Shown here: piece by piece, positions 43,481-53,654 of the stretch
How positions within the stretch are numbered: position 1 is the first letter of the stretch
How the letters are laid out: every line of letters starts with the position of its first letter
NCBI GenBank assembly: GCA_030247885.1
Contig: JAPDRO010000001.1
Location: 2,418,001 to 2,482,000, forward strand
DNA from: Taxawa tesnikishii (nom. ined.)
Taxonomy: Eukaryota; Ascomycota; Dothideomycetes; Dothideales
Direction of reading: 5' to 3'
Length of the DNA: 64,000 nucleotides
Translations under genes and position numbers: made by a program
The notes under the pieces: model-generated
Told to the model about the DNA's origin: nothing
Seen by the model: only the letters and a program-made list of their open reading frames with translations
Database searches by the model: none

Positions 43481-44188
43481 TTTCGGTTGCGTTCCACGAC
43501 GATATAACTCGAGATGGCATGCGTATGTGTGGTTGGGTGTGGGGGGGTTACTGTAGCTTTGGTTTCTAGCACGGCGTTGAGGTGAGCATCTATGAAAGTA
43601 TGAAGTGTATTTAACAATCGATCAGGCCCCAAGATCATCCCATGGACTGGATAGAGAGGGAACCTCCGACGCTTGCTTTGTGCACTTTTCTCAAGCTCCA
43701 GCGGGCTTGGATGTGTACCTCTGTTCGAATGTGAGTGTCCGCTCGTACGGATGGGAATGTAGGGCGCGGCTTGATTGTCTACGGGGTTAGAAGGGCCGGA
43801 GTCAAAGAGGGCCGCCCAATCTCGGTCTGATGGACTGCTTTCAAGGATTACGAGGAGCGCACTCCTAGGTTGTTACAAGACATGCGTCTTCTAACGATGT
43901 GAGGACAGAACGTCCGCGAGACTCGCATATGAGAAAGAGTATAGGGGCCGGAAAAGATGACGGCCTTCAGGTATTCATTCTTATTGTGAGTTCTCATTCC
44001 ATTCTCTCCGAGTGTATCCAATTCCAGCGATCAATCCGACCCAGCATCGAAGCTTCTTCCCAATAAACAATAGTGCCAAATGCAGCCAACATTTCTCAAT
44101 CCGCATGCGATTTTTTTGATGATCCGAAACCAAAAGGAGGAGCTCTCAGCCGTTCGTGGTCGACAAGAATGGCGATATGCGGATGCAT
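43481..44188. other. Convergent 3' region, no supported gene
   Basis: 708 bases between the peroxin (+) and metallothionein (-) ends. It includes a G8 run at about 43540. No gene is seen. Confidence 0.5.
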
Positions 44189-44330
44189 TTACTTAGACTG
44201 CCAAACTCAGGTCAGCACAGCGGGAAGATGGATCGTCTTGGTCTTGATTTGGACTCACTCCGCAAGTGCAGGATCCCGGAGCGCAAGAGCAGCTTGAGCA
44301 AGAGCAGCTCGAGTTTCCGCAGCCGCCCAT
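44189..44330 (-). CDS. Short metallothionein, 26 residues
   Basis: Two exons, 44330-44259 (24 codons) and 44197-44189, with a 61-nt intron (GTGAGT, GCTGAC branch, GGCAG acceptor). The protein starts MGGCGNSSCSCSSC and ends SCTCGSK, giving seven Cys in CxC and Cx(2-4)C spacing with no aromatic residues. Neurospora crassa copper metallothionein is also about 26 residues with seven Cys and ends in NCGSK, so splicing here recreates both its size and its C-terminus. The role is cytosolic binding of Cu(I), perhaps other soft metals. Without splicing the frame would run 45 codons with a Cys-poor tail, which is less convincing. Such genes are usually copper-induced; a TATA stretch lies about 120 bases upstream. 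Confidence 0.82.
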
Positions 44331-45480
44331 TGTGTCTTTTGTGTTCGTGGTTTGTGGTAGTGGGAAAAACGCGTGGTCTTGAGGATTTCTCCTATTTCTT
44401 CTTGTCTTGTCAGTCTTGTGTTGAAGCGGTGAGGGACCGTGTTGTATCTGTATATATATATTCCACGGCCTCATGCTGACTGCCCCTCCTTCACCTGACC
44501 CCACCAACTTTGCCCAAACACGTTCCATCCAATCGGGTCCCGCATCAAAGGGTCCAGAGCAGGCCGCCAAGTGTGGCCTTACGGCCCTTGTTGCGCCGAT
44601 CTCGCACCTGAACTACTCTCACGGCACAATTCGCGCATGTGAGAGGTGGGTGAGTGCATTTTGCGGGCCGGGTTCCTGTGTCATAGGTGCGGCTGAATTG
44701 GAAATCGAGTGAGTTTTTGCGTATGAGGCGCGGAGGATGGCGCTCCGGCAACGAGCGAAGGATGGGTGAGGAGGACCCTCTCCCGCTCCAGCCTACAAAC
44801 GATATACAACTGTATTGGCAGCACCGGCTATCCTGCTTTTCACAGACACCTATCGACATTGCAACAATGGTCCAGACCCTGCTGGATCGTCTTCTTCAGA
44901 ATCTCTTCTTGGAATTCGACTGCTGTCCGAGAGCTTTGCCCGGCTCTCTGGCCTTCCCGAAATGTCACATGCTTTGACATGGGCTGGTTCATCCGGCTGT
45001 GCATTGCCCTGCATTGTATCGCTGTCGATCCCAGTCCATGGCGTTTTTTGTCACGTCGTGGCGCGTGAAGCGGGGTAGACCACATCAGCCATAAAGTACA
45101 ATTGCACATACGAAAGCTGTTGTGTGGCTATTACACATGTAATCACACATGAGAAACGAAAGCCAACCATGCTTTCCCGGGTTCTCCTACGAATATTCGC
45201 AAGCCCGATGTGTGCGGCTCGCACTAAAAGGCCCCTGTGTTCTCTGCAATGAGTGAAAGCGATGAGCGTGATTCTCAAGAATGCCGTTAATTGCCTGCGC
45301 ACCTTTTTGCCCCTGCCCGTCCGCTTTATCGAACCAGGTTTCGGTTCTTCGACAACATTTTAACGCCACCGATATCAGGATAAGAAGAAAAGCAAGACCA
45401 TGCCAGTCTGAAACTTCAAGCGTACAACTTCAACCTGCTACCACGCTGCCCAAGATCACAGTCCAGAGACCAAAATGTGC
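44331..45480. other. Upstream of metallothionein, no further gene
   Basis: 1.15 kb up to the BTB gene stop. Apart from the TATA stretch, I see only short unbiased frames. Confidence 0.45.
44451..44461 (-). promoter_or_regulatory. Possible TATA box of the metallothionein gene
   Basis: TATATATATAT at this position lies about 120 bases upstream of the metallothionein ATG on its strand, in an otherwise GC-balanced region. Function is inferred from position only. Confidence 0.4.
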
Positions 45481-46659
45481 TTATGAATAGGAAACCGAGC
45501 GGCGCTTTATGACGGTCCAGTCTTCATCTGAATCCGTTTCTGACTCCCGTCCTCGCTTGGTAGCTCCAAGATCACACCAGTCTTCCGAATCCGCCTCTGG
45601 AGCGCTGAGACACTCTTGGCCTATCGGGGCCTTGTCAAGTGGCGTTTGAGGGAATGCTGGAACTGCAGTCCCTTTGCTTCTGATCGCAAGCGGTTGTTGC
45701 AGGCTTCCTTCCTTGCGTACGACATAGTAACCTTCCTCCTCTGAAGAGCTAGTTTCATCTTCTTGAGGCCTCGCTTTTGCAACGCGCCGCTTCTGGGCGA
45801 GTCGGAGAACGAGGTCAGTCGATAGTTTGGGAATGTCCGCGGCGTGTCTCTCGCTGAATGTGTCCCAGACGCTGGGGTCGTTCCACATCTCGTTAATCAA
45901 CTCGTCCAACATCACGCCATTGAAGAGAGGTTGGGGAAACTTGACTGGCGCATCGTGACAGCACCGAATGATTGCGATGGCTCCAGAGTCGCAAAAGCCG
46001 CGACGGAAGTTCAACTGGCAGATGTCCTGGTGGAATTCTGGTGTCGAATAGAGAAGCTGCTTGAAGTCTTTATTTTCGCCTAATCTCAGCCCTTCAAAGC
46101 TCATTACACAGAATTCAGTAAGTTTTCTAGCAAGTGCGCTTCGTATTGGTGGATTGCTGTATACGAAGTCGATCGCGCTGCACAGCTCAGGAACGGCATA
46201 TGGCGTAAGCTGTGCGAAACGAGTGCGGAGGTCGGTGTCCAGGTGCTTCAGGAGCGAGCTGAAGTCGTACAAGCCAGCGTAATAGAAGAGCTCAAGCATG
46301 GTCGACAGCGGCAGTTGCTCGCCAGATGCGGGTTTGTAGTCGTCCATGTAGATATGACGCAAGAACGATGTGACGGCAGCCTGCCCGATGTTCTCCAGAT
46401 AGTGTTTCGGCCCATACCGCGTCTCTTCAAAAGCCAGGGCGAGTAGTGGGCATCTTGATTGTATGACACTGAGATTGACCAGCAGGTCTACGATGGAACC
46501 GTCGGGGCATTGTACGGTAAGGGTTGCCTCTTCTGCTGGTACGCCATCCTCTGGGTCGAAGATAGGAAAGTCGATGCTTGCCAGGAGCTCGTTGCATTGA
46601 GGTTTTGCTGGCACAACGCCCTCGTATGCAGGCGGTTGGTCGTTTGTCGGCATAGTCAA
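45481..46659 (-). CDS. BTB/POZ-domain protein
   Basis: Single exon, 392 residues, frame intact. After about 45 Pro-containing residues comes a BTB-like fold: TLTVQCPDGSIVDLLVNLSVIQSRCPLLALAF, then FLRHIYMDDYKP and a helical LPLSTMLELFYYAGLYDFSSLLKHL, the usual alpha-helical end of BTB. In many fungal genomes stand-alone BTB proteins of this size are common; they mediate dimerisation and may recruit cullin-3, but the partner is unknown here. The C-terminal 110 residues are acidic and Ser-rich with basic KRR clusters that could be nuclear signals. A second domain (kelch, zinc finger, ankyrin) is absent. The first ATG and a second two codons later are equally good starts. Confidence 0.7.
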   Translation of the reverse strand: MTMPTNDQPPAYEGVVPAKPQCNELLASIDFPIFDPEDGVPAEEATLTVQCPDGSIVDLLVNLSVIQSRCPLLALAFEETRYGPKHYLENIGQAAVTSFLRHIYMDDYKPASGEQLPLSTMLELFYYAGLYDFSSLLKHLDTDLRTRFAQLTPYAVPELCSAIDFVYSNPPIRSALARKLTEFCVMSFEGLRLGENKDFKQLLYSTPEFHQDICQLNFRRGFCDSGAIAIIRCCHDAPVKFPQPLFNGVMLDELINEMWNDPSVWDTFSERHAADIPKLSTDLVLRLAQKRRVAKARPQEDETSSSEEEGYYVVRKEGSLQQPLAIRSKGTAVPAFPQTPLDKAPIGQECLSAPEADSEDWCDLGATKRGRESETDSDEDWTVIKRRSVSYS

Positions 46660-47458
46660 TAAGGATCAGTAGTTACGGAGGAAAGGTTGGAAGCAAGCAA
46701 ATGCGAGACGGAGAACAGAGTTAAGAGAGGATTATTCAGATCTGGTAGTCATTCTTTAAACGAGCAGAGAAAAGATTGGGAAGGATCAGATCAGATCAGT
46801 TCAACACCAAGGCTGAATTGCTCTGCCTCGTTGCTGGTACTGGTGCTGGTGCAGGTCCCAGGTCACAGGTCACACCGGTGGAGCTGCAGAGCCCCTCAGT
46901 AGCTTCAAGGCAGCCACTGGTCACGCAGAAACATGCCGCCCCCTCTTGCTGCTTGATTGGTTGGAAGTGCGAAAGGCTGCAGCTCTCCGTGTGACTCCGG
47001 CCACTCGTTTGTTGTAGGTACCAGTACCTGGATTGCTGTGCAAACACGATCATAGTCTTTTCTGCAGTCGCCGAGCGTCGCTGTCTACCGCGGCCTGTGC
47101 TTCGAGTTTGCACAGCCATACCGACGTCGCGCAGGGCAGTGTGCACAGAGGTCCACACCCAAACAACTTGTGCGGTCAGAGATGAGAGATTTGAGCGTCG
47201 CAATGTTGAGGCGCGATAGACGAAGAGTTCTGGCGTGTCCTTGACAACAGGGCAGATCTGCGCGTCCATCAATTTCAGCTACGTCATTGTCATTGGTCGA
47301 GCGGGACACCCAGTTCCATCCTGCCGGGAAGGGAGGTGCGATGGTCGGCATGTTGACATGGTATATACTACTCTGTACCACTCAAGCATCTAAAGCACGA
47401 CTCAGATCGGTTGCCGTCTCTGGAACTCACTGCTGCCATCTTTCTCGAATTTTACTCA
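46660..47458. other. Divergent upstream region
   Basis: 799 bases between the BTB gene (-) and the small membrane protein (+). No gene is supported; open frames overlap on both strands. Confidence 0.5.
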
Positions 47459-47883
47459 ATGGGCTGGTTCTCCATTCTCCCGGATCACCTGAGCACCGTA
47501 GAAACCTGGATAGCTCGCATCTTCGTGAGTATATACCCTGCATGCCTTCCACCGAGTCCCTGTATTGAACGGTATGCGTCCAGCTGCTCCTTGGCCTTCT
47601 TACCATCGGTCCCTGGGCTCTCCTCCTTGTCTACGATCTGGTCCTCTACACTTTTCGCTCAGTGACATATGAAGTCCCTGTTGTGGGAGGAAGAGCTAGG
47701 GGCAGGCAATGGCCTAGGGCACCGAGTCTGGCTGAGAGACCCAGTGGTCATCGGCGCAGGTTCAGTCTACGCAGAACAAGCGCGGTTGAGCTGGAGCGCG
47801 TTGAAGCGACTGGTCGGCAAGAGGGAAAGTCGCCTGCTTCGAGAAGAACGCCAGCGCAAGAATCTACCGACAATGCTGGATGA
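47459..47883 (+). CDS. Small single-pass or hairpin membrane protein, unknown function
   Basis: Two exons, 47459-47524 and 47584-47883, with a 59-nt intron (GTGAGT...GTCCAG), give 121 residues. Exon 1 reads MGWFSILPDHLSTVETWIARIF and splices into LLLGLLTIGPWALLLVYDLV, a clear transmembrane helix that only forms after splicing. After it comes a 65-residue, strongly basic Arg/Ser-rich tail. The good intron and the hydrophobic-then-basic layout support a real gene. I do not recognise a family. The polarity (short N-terminus, helix, basic tail) suggests a type with the tail facing the cytosol. Confidence 0.6.
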
Positions 47884-48812
47884 GCCAACGCGCAAGCGTC
47901 ATACATGCGCGGTCACAACGCAAGCTTTTTATCATTCTGGATCACCAATGGTCCGACCTGTGTCTCAGACGGCGGTGGCGCTTTGGCGGGAAGAGGAAGC
48001 GGGATGAGAAAAGTGTCGAACCCCTTCTAAGAGGGGAAGCAGTCAGCACAACGCCGTTTGCTTGCATACCCTAGAGTATGAAAGACCGTCCGGGCAGTCG
48101 CAGTCTTGAACTTGCATCTTGCCTAACCGTTGTCGATGATACTGCGCGCCGTGTGCTGGTAGCATACGATATCACGGACACACGAACGGTTTGGACGATT
48201 GCCCACAGAGACCTATGGGTGCCATGAGCCTTGGCGCGAGGGTGATCGTGCCTGGACCAAACAGGAAGAGAGAGGACATCATACTGAGCCCATCCATCCC
48301 ACCAATGGCCTTTTCAAGTCATCGAGCTCGAACTTTACGAGCCAAGAACGCAGCGACCAATGTTGAAGACCTGTCCATCGCAGTTAGAGCGTGCCGCTCC
48401 TGAAATACTCCGGGCATGTTTCGTGGTGCTTTATCATCGTACGGTCCGGCTGTGCGTATGCCACGCTTTGATTGACCATTGCTTCACCAGCACTATCATA
48501 TTGCTCCTTGGCCGTTCATTCTAGCCTCGAGCACTTTTCTTGGAAGGTGTATGATTATCGGCCATACATCCGTTCTTAGGCGTCGTGCTTGTCCCGATCA
48601 GGCAAGTCATTCCGGCTTATGCATGCACGATTTAGTCATGCGGTGCAACACTAGATCATCGCGAAGATAGAGCAGTGTATCAGACGCTTATATAGAGTCT
48701 TCTTTACATCCGTCCCCTGCATGTTCGGGATTGCATTCTGTCGCTGTTTAAGGTCTTAAGTCGCATATTTGTGAGCGCCAATAGTGACCTCGAGTACCGA
48801 TTGCTGGAGAAG
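47884..48812. other. Intergenic, no supported gene
   Basis: 929 bases upstream of the DUF3445 gene. Frames up to 70 codons show no content. Confidence 0.5.
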
Positions 48813-50461
48813 ATGTCGGCCTTGGCGAGAGACTTGACGTCCCTTCAGGCTCCCTACGTTCTGGTCTGCCTGGTTGTGCTTGGGTTACTGCTTGCTTGGC
48901 AGCATGCATTGCAGCGCCGTATATCTGTGAGTTTGTTCGCCCTGTCTAGTCCATTCGGCTGTATCAATGCCAACTCCAACCTTTACTCCATCGCGCAAGA
49001 GGTGTCTGTAGAAAGGCCATACACATACATACAGAACAAGAGTTCTCACCCACCGTGTGGACATGGAAACAAGTCTTAGCAAATCCTGAATTTTATTGCC
49101 TAGCAATTACGCTCCCGCTAACCAGATGTAGTCCTTGAAATCACCAGATCAGCCAATCGCAAGAGAAGAGCAGAGCGAACGATCAGATCCGTACACCGCA
49201 ATCGAAGCATTTCCTACCTTTGACTGGAAGATCGAGCCACCCATCAAACTCCGGCCGTTCAAACCAAAGTACCATCTTACAATGGGTACGGTACACGCCG
49301 ATCTCCTCTCATCCAACAGCTAAAGGAAACTCAGCCCTAGAGAATACCACCTTGCAGGATCTCATAGCCGTCGACAATACCTATCTCACACGCATTCACC
49401 TTCGTCGTCAACTGTTGCATGATCATGCGACGGCGACAATGGCGATGCACCCCGTTGCCGAAGCTGCCATCTACGAGTTCTACGACTGGATGATGTGGAC
49501 CTATCTGCCACTTCGGTATCCGTCAATGTACAGCCTGATTGCCAAAGAACGTGGCGAGAAATCCCGCTTTTACCTACATAACGCCGTGACCGGGGAGAAC
49601 ATCTCGCTTTGTCCTTCCTCCGCGGCCAAGGCGCTATATACGCTGGGTGCGCACATCGACACCGACTTTCTCTTCCTCCTGCCGCGAAAGGATGATGGCA
49701 GATACCATCTTGAGGCATTTGTTACATGTTTTCCATCCGGCTTCTCGACGCGGAAGAAGTTGGGTATGCCGTTGGCTCAAATCCACGATCCGGTGCCTGG
49801 TTATGCGGAAAAGTTGGAAAAGAGTATGGATCGCTTTTTCGCGAATCTGCCGGTCGGGAAGATCGTGAAGCGTGCCAACTGGAGTGTGACGACGAATGAC
49901 AAGTTGTTTGCTGAAAGCGGGAATCATCTTTACCACGAAAAGAATGAAGAGGATGGGATCGAGGAGATGAAGACATCCGACGTGGCTGGTCCAAGTCCCG
50001 AGGAGGACATTGAGACCCAGAAAGAAGCAGTAAGAATTGAGGACTGCAGATTGAGGTGCGAAAGGCAGACGCTACATCGATTGCCAAAGAGCCAAGCTCT
50101 GGTGTTTGCATTCAAAACGTATCAGTACACGCTCGAGGAAGTGAAGCGTGAGGGAAGCGGCGAGGATTTGGCAGCTGCTATCGAAGGATTGGGCAAGGGC
50201 AATGTGCCGGAGATGGAATATTATAAACGCGGCGTGGTGTGGGGGATAAGTCGAGAGAGTACTTGCGTGGCTAACGTCGGTGGAGCCATTGTTCCATGCA
50301 TGACAACGCCCACTGAACCGGTCAAGGTCACGCAAGTGGAGACGCGCATTCTCAGCTCAGACTGTTGCGGACTCCGCCTGTCGGCTGCCGCTCCATCTGT
50401 GCCGCGCATGCACATTAACGGTCCAACAGCTGTTACCTGTGCTTCATATCGAAACTGCTAG
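48813..50461 (+). CDS. DUF3445 / heme-dependent oxidative N-demethylase-like protein, membrane-anchored
   Basis: Three exons, 48813-48926, 49132-49285 and 49335-50461, with introns of 205 and 49 nt, give 464 residues. Exon 1 (MSALARDLTSLQ) encodes an N-terminal helix, APYVLVCLVVLGLLLAW, probably an ER or membrane anchor. The family core follows: YTAIEAFPTFDWK, LRPFKPKYHLTMALENTTLQ (rebuilt across intron 2), LIAVDNTYLTRIHLRRQLL, then CPSGF-like (here CFPSGFSTRKKLGMPLAQIHDPVPGY) and RANWSVTTNDKLF. These match the DUF3445 family, which includes the catalytic subunit of bacterial heme-dependent dimethylamine oxidative demethylase. Fungal members have no established substrate. The last 60 residues look unlike the family and could include an unrecognised intron. 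Confidence 0.72.
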
Positions 50462-51145
50462 CAGGTATCATCTGCGCACCCAGGTGTCGAACGTCCTGAC
50501 GGATATGGCAAACTCGATCATCTTAGCTCTCCATCGCCTGTATACGAAGAGAGCCGTAAGCCCCAGTATTTGCAGATCAGCAGAAGCTGTAGCCGCAAGG
50601 AAGGCGCTATCAGCGGGTGGCTGCCGGACATCGCGGGCTAAAGCGCCTAGGCGGACGAGCTCGGCTGCAGTAGACAAGCAGTTTTCCTGTTGTGCAACGC
50701 ATTGGCACGTTAACGAGTAGTGGCGGGTGATGACCCATAGGCCTTGTCTAAATCTCACGCGTACTTCGTACAGAATCTCTCCAAGGCGGCAAAATGTTCT
50801 GGACTGCGTGAGCAGACGCTGTCTGTTAGAATGCGGTGAAGTCGGTGGGGCACGGTTAACGTTGCCGACCCGGCCCTAAGGCTCCAAAGTTTTACCTTAA
50901 CTAAAACATGCTCATAGCCAATGAGACCTCGGCCAGAACCCTGGGGGCATGTCAAGATCAACAACCTTCTTTCTTGTTCCACCGCCGCTTTCTCTTCCCC
51001 GACATCTTCTTCCGCACACACAATTACTGACTTCCTCCCACAAGCGTACCTACGGCATACGGCACCCGCATTCGCATCGCTCTTCAGCCAGACTCTGTCG
51101 TGTCATCAGAGGACAACCGTAAGACTCAGGACAGGTCCGCGGAAC
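50462..51145. other. Spacer upstream of the MFS gene
   Basis: 684 bases. An in-frame ATG for the MFS gene exists at 50921, but the sequence from there to 51146 is not family-like. No other gene is seen. Confidence 0.45.
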
Positions 51146-52997
51146 ATGTTTCTTACACAGCGAAGAACAACACCCCGGGATTTCAACAAGTTTCCTACCG
51201 CTCAACTCTTTCTTCTAGGTACGTCACGTCGGGGTGCTACAAGCCTCACCTTCGCATACTGACTGCCTTCAAGCGCTCGTCAGAGTTGCTGAGCCGATCG
51301 CCCTCACCTCTATTTTCCCTTACGCCTGGAAGCTCGTTCTTCATTTCCATATTGGTGATAAGAGCAATGCTTCCTTCTACGCTGGCCTGCTCATCTCCGC
51401 CTTCTCGTTGGCGGAGAGTCTCACGGGCATGTGAGTAGAAACGCGTACGATCCTAGTACGGCGTGTAGTTGACATTGACTAGGTATTGGGGAGGTCTTTC
51501 AGATCGGATAGGACGTAAGCCAGTCTTGTTGTTCGGCTGTATGGGAACGATTTCGTCTCTAATCATCGTGGGCTTTGCCCCGAACTTCTGGGTCGCTTTG
51601 CTGGGCCGCGCACTAGGAGGCTTCTTGAATGGCAATATAGGTAAAGCGTCCCGTTCGCGTCGAGAAAGACCAATATGCTAATAGCTCTCAGGTGTCATCC
51701 AGACGATGGTCAGCGAGATCACAGTCAATCCTAAGCATGAACGTACGTATGCTCATACACGTCGCGCTATTCCACACACACTGACATCGTCGCAGCACGA
51801 GCATACGCTGTAATGCCGTTCGTATGGAGCGTGGGCACTATCTTGGGACCATCTATCGGCGGATACTTCGCTGAACCAGCCAAAAACTACCCCGGAGTCT
51901 TCTCTCCAACAAGCATGTTCGCCCGCTTCCCTTATCTCCTACCAAACCTGATATGCGCTTTCTTGATGTTCCTCTCGATTGTCGCAGGTTATTTCTTTCT
52001 TAACGAAACTCATCCAGACATGCAGCCATGGAGTACACCGGAAGACCTGGAGCACACGGACGCCCAAACACCACTCATGGCTACGCAGGCCGACATAAAC
52101 ACACCGGCTGTGGACCTCCGAGATGAGTCCTACGGCACGTTCAACACCATTGACGCGGACACGGAGGAACAGTGGCAAGTCTTCTCGGACGGACGCACAG
52201 GCTTAGTATCATCTGGTTCCAACGACGGATCTCACGACAAGGTCTTTACTAAGCGGGTTACCATGCTGATCATTGCTCTCGGGATCTTCACCTATCACTC
52301 CATGACATACGATCATCTGATGCCCATCTTCTTCCAAGACGAGCGGATTGCACACATCTCTACGGGCACAACTGGCTCTTGGGAAGGTGGCCTCGGTCTT
52401 TCGGTTCGCCAAGTGGGCGTCATCATGAGCGTCAACGGCATCATTGCTCTCATTGTGCAAGCGGTAGTGTTTCCACTTGCGGCAGCCTGGCTTGGGGTGT
52501 GGAAGGTCTTCCTTGTGGTCACGGTTCTTCACCCGATTGCTTACTTCATCGTTCCATACTTGGCCTTGCTTCCGGAAGATCTGGTCTATCCCGGCATCTA
52601 CACTTGTCTCAGCATCCGCAACCTTCTATCCATCCTGGCATATCCGGTTCTTCTGATCCTTATCAAGGAAGCGGCGCCTTCATCTTCATGCCTTGGCAAA
52701 ATCAATGGCCTGGCTGCTAGCACGGGTGCCGCTTGCAGGACAGTTGCTTCACCGGTTGCTGGGTTTTTATACGGTGTTGGTGACCAGATCGGCTTTACAG
52801 CTCTCGCCTGGTGGGCAAGCGCGCTTGTTGCGCTCATTGGAGTCATTCAGGCGTTCTTCATCAACCAGCGTAAAGGTCCAGAGTTGCATCATGTTCGTGC
52901 TCGCGCCCCGTGCCGCTTTATGCCAGAAGATTCCGGAAGAGATATTGTTCACATTACTGTTCAAGCTGACGAGGGAGAGGCCCCTCTAAATCTCTAA
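51146..52997 (+). CDS. Major facilitator superfamily transporter (YCR023C/ZIF-like)
   Basis: Five exons, 51146-51218, 51274-51430, 51483-51640, 51692-51742 and 51796-52997, with introns of 51-55 nt, give 546 residues in one frame. Twelve membrane helices are expected. The first half has LLALVRVAEPIALTSIFPY, the MFS loop motif WGGLSDRIGRKPVLL, GRALGGFLNGNIGVIQTMV, RAYAVMPFVWSVGTILGP and FLNETHPD. The two halves are joined by an acidic loop of about 80 residues. This family includes yeast YCR023C and plant zinc-induced facilitator-like exporters; the substrate is not known here. The start is uncertain: 51146 (MFLTQRRTTPRDFNKFPTAQ) gives the common short cytosolic N-terminus, but an upstream exon could add more. 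Confidence 0.85.
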
Positions 52998-53654
52998 TAC
53001 TTAGTGCACTCTTACGACAGAGGATCATCACGAGCATGCGCTTCGTCATTGGCAAAGATAAAACCTGAAGCAGCAATGGCCTTTTCGAGAGCCGAACTCG
53101 CCACGTGCTTGCAGCACACTACGCCTTCACAGTTCACCAAAGTTGACCGCGTCCAATACTTAGCTTACATTGATATATTAGCGTGGCGTTTGGACTTGCA
53201 GGAGATATCTTCCTTTCGATGTTCGACTATCGGGTTCGGTCGCTGTTGGCGTTTGGAACATCGAGGAATGGTTGCCGGTTCAGGAGAAGTACCCACAGTA
53301 TCGGGTTTGCTTTCGTTACTCGACACCAATGTTGGTATGCTTGTAGTTTACGAACATGTAGCTAGCTGAACAGAATGAAACAAGATGCACGGAAACACGG
53401 CTACGCCAACCAGCAGGTCAGCTTATGTGGAGGGTTGGATGATTGCTCGCATAAGGGGGCGTAAAGTTTGGGGAGAGGAGAGCATGTGAATGCCTCGGCT
53501 GCGAAATGACGATGTCAACAACGTTGCGCACACGAGCTGCATCACCTCCTTTACCTCTAAAGGTATTCCGTTCCCTGTTGCTCTCTTTGCGGGTACAAGC
53601 TTCCAGCAGATTGTGCGCTCACGACGCGCATGCAAATGTGAGAACTGGACGACA
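52998..53654. other. Spacer, no supported gene
   Basis: 657 bases between the MFS gene stop and the TMEM135-like start. No gene is seen; a 121-codon frame at 53004 has no family content. Confidence 0.5.

Noticed and set aside
53004-53369. Plus-strand frame of 121 codons
   Set aside because: No recognisable domain or coding bias; it sits in the 3' flank of the MFS gene.
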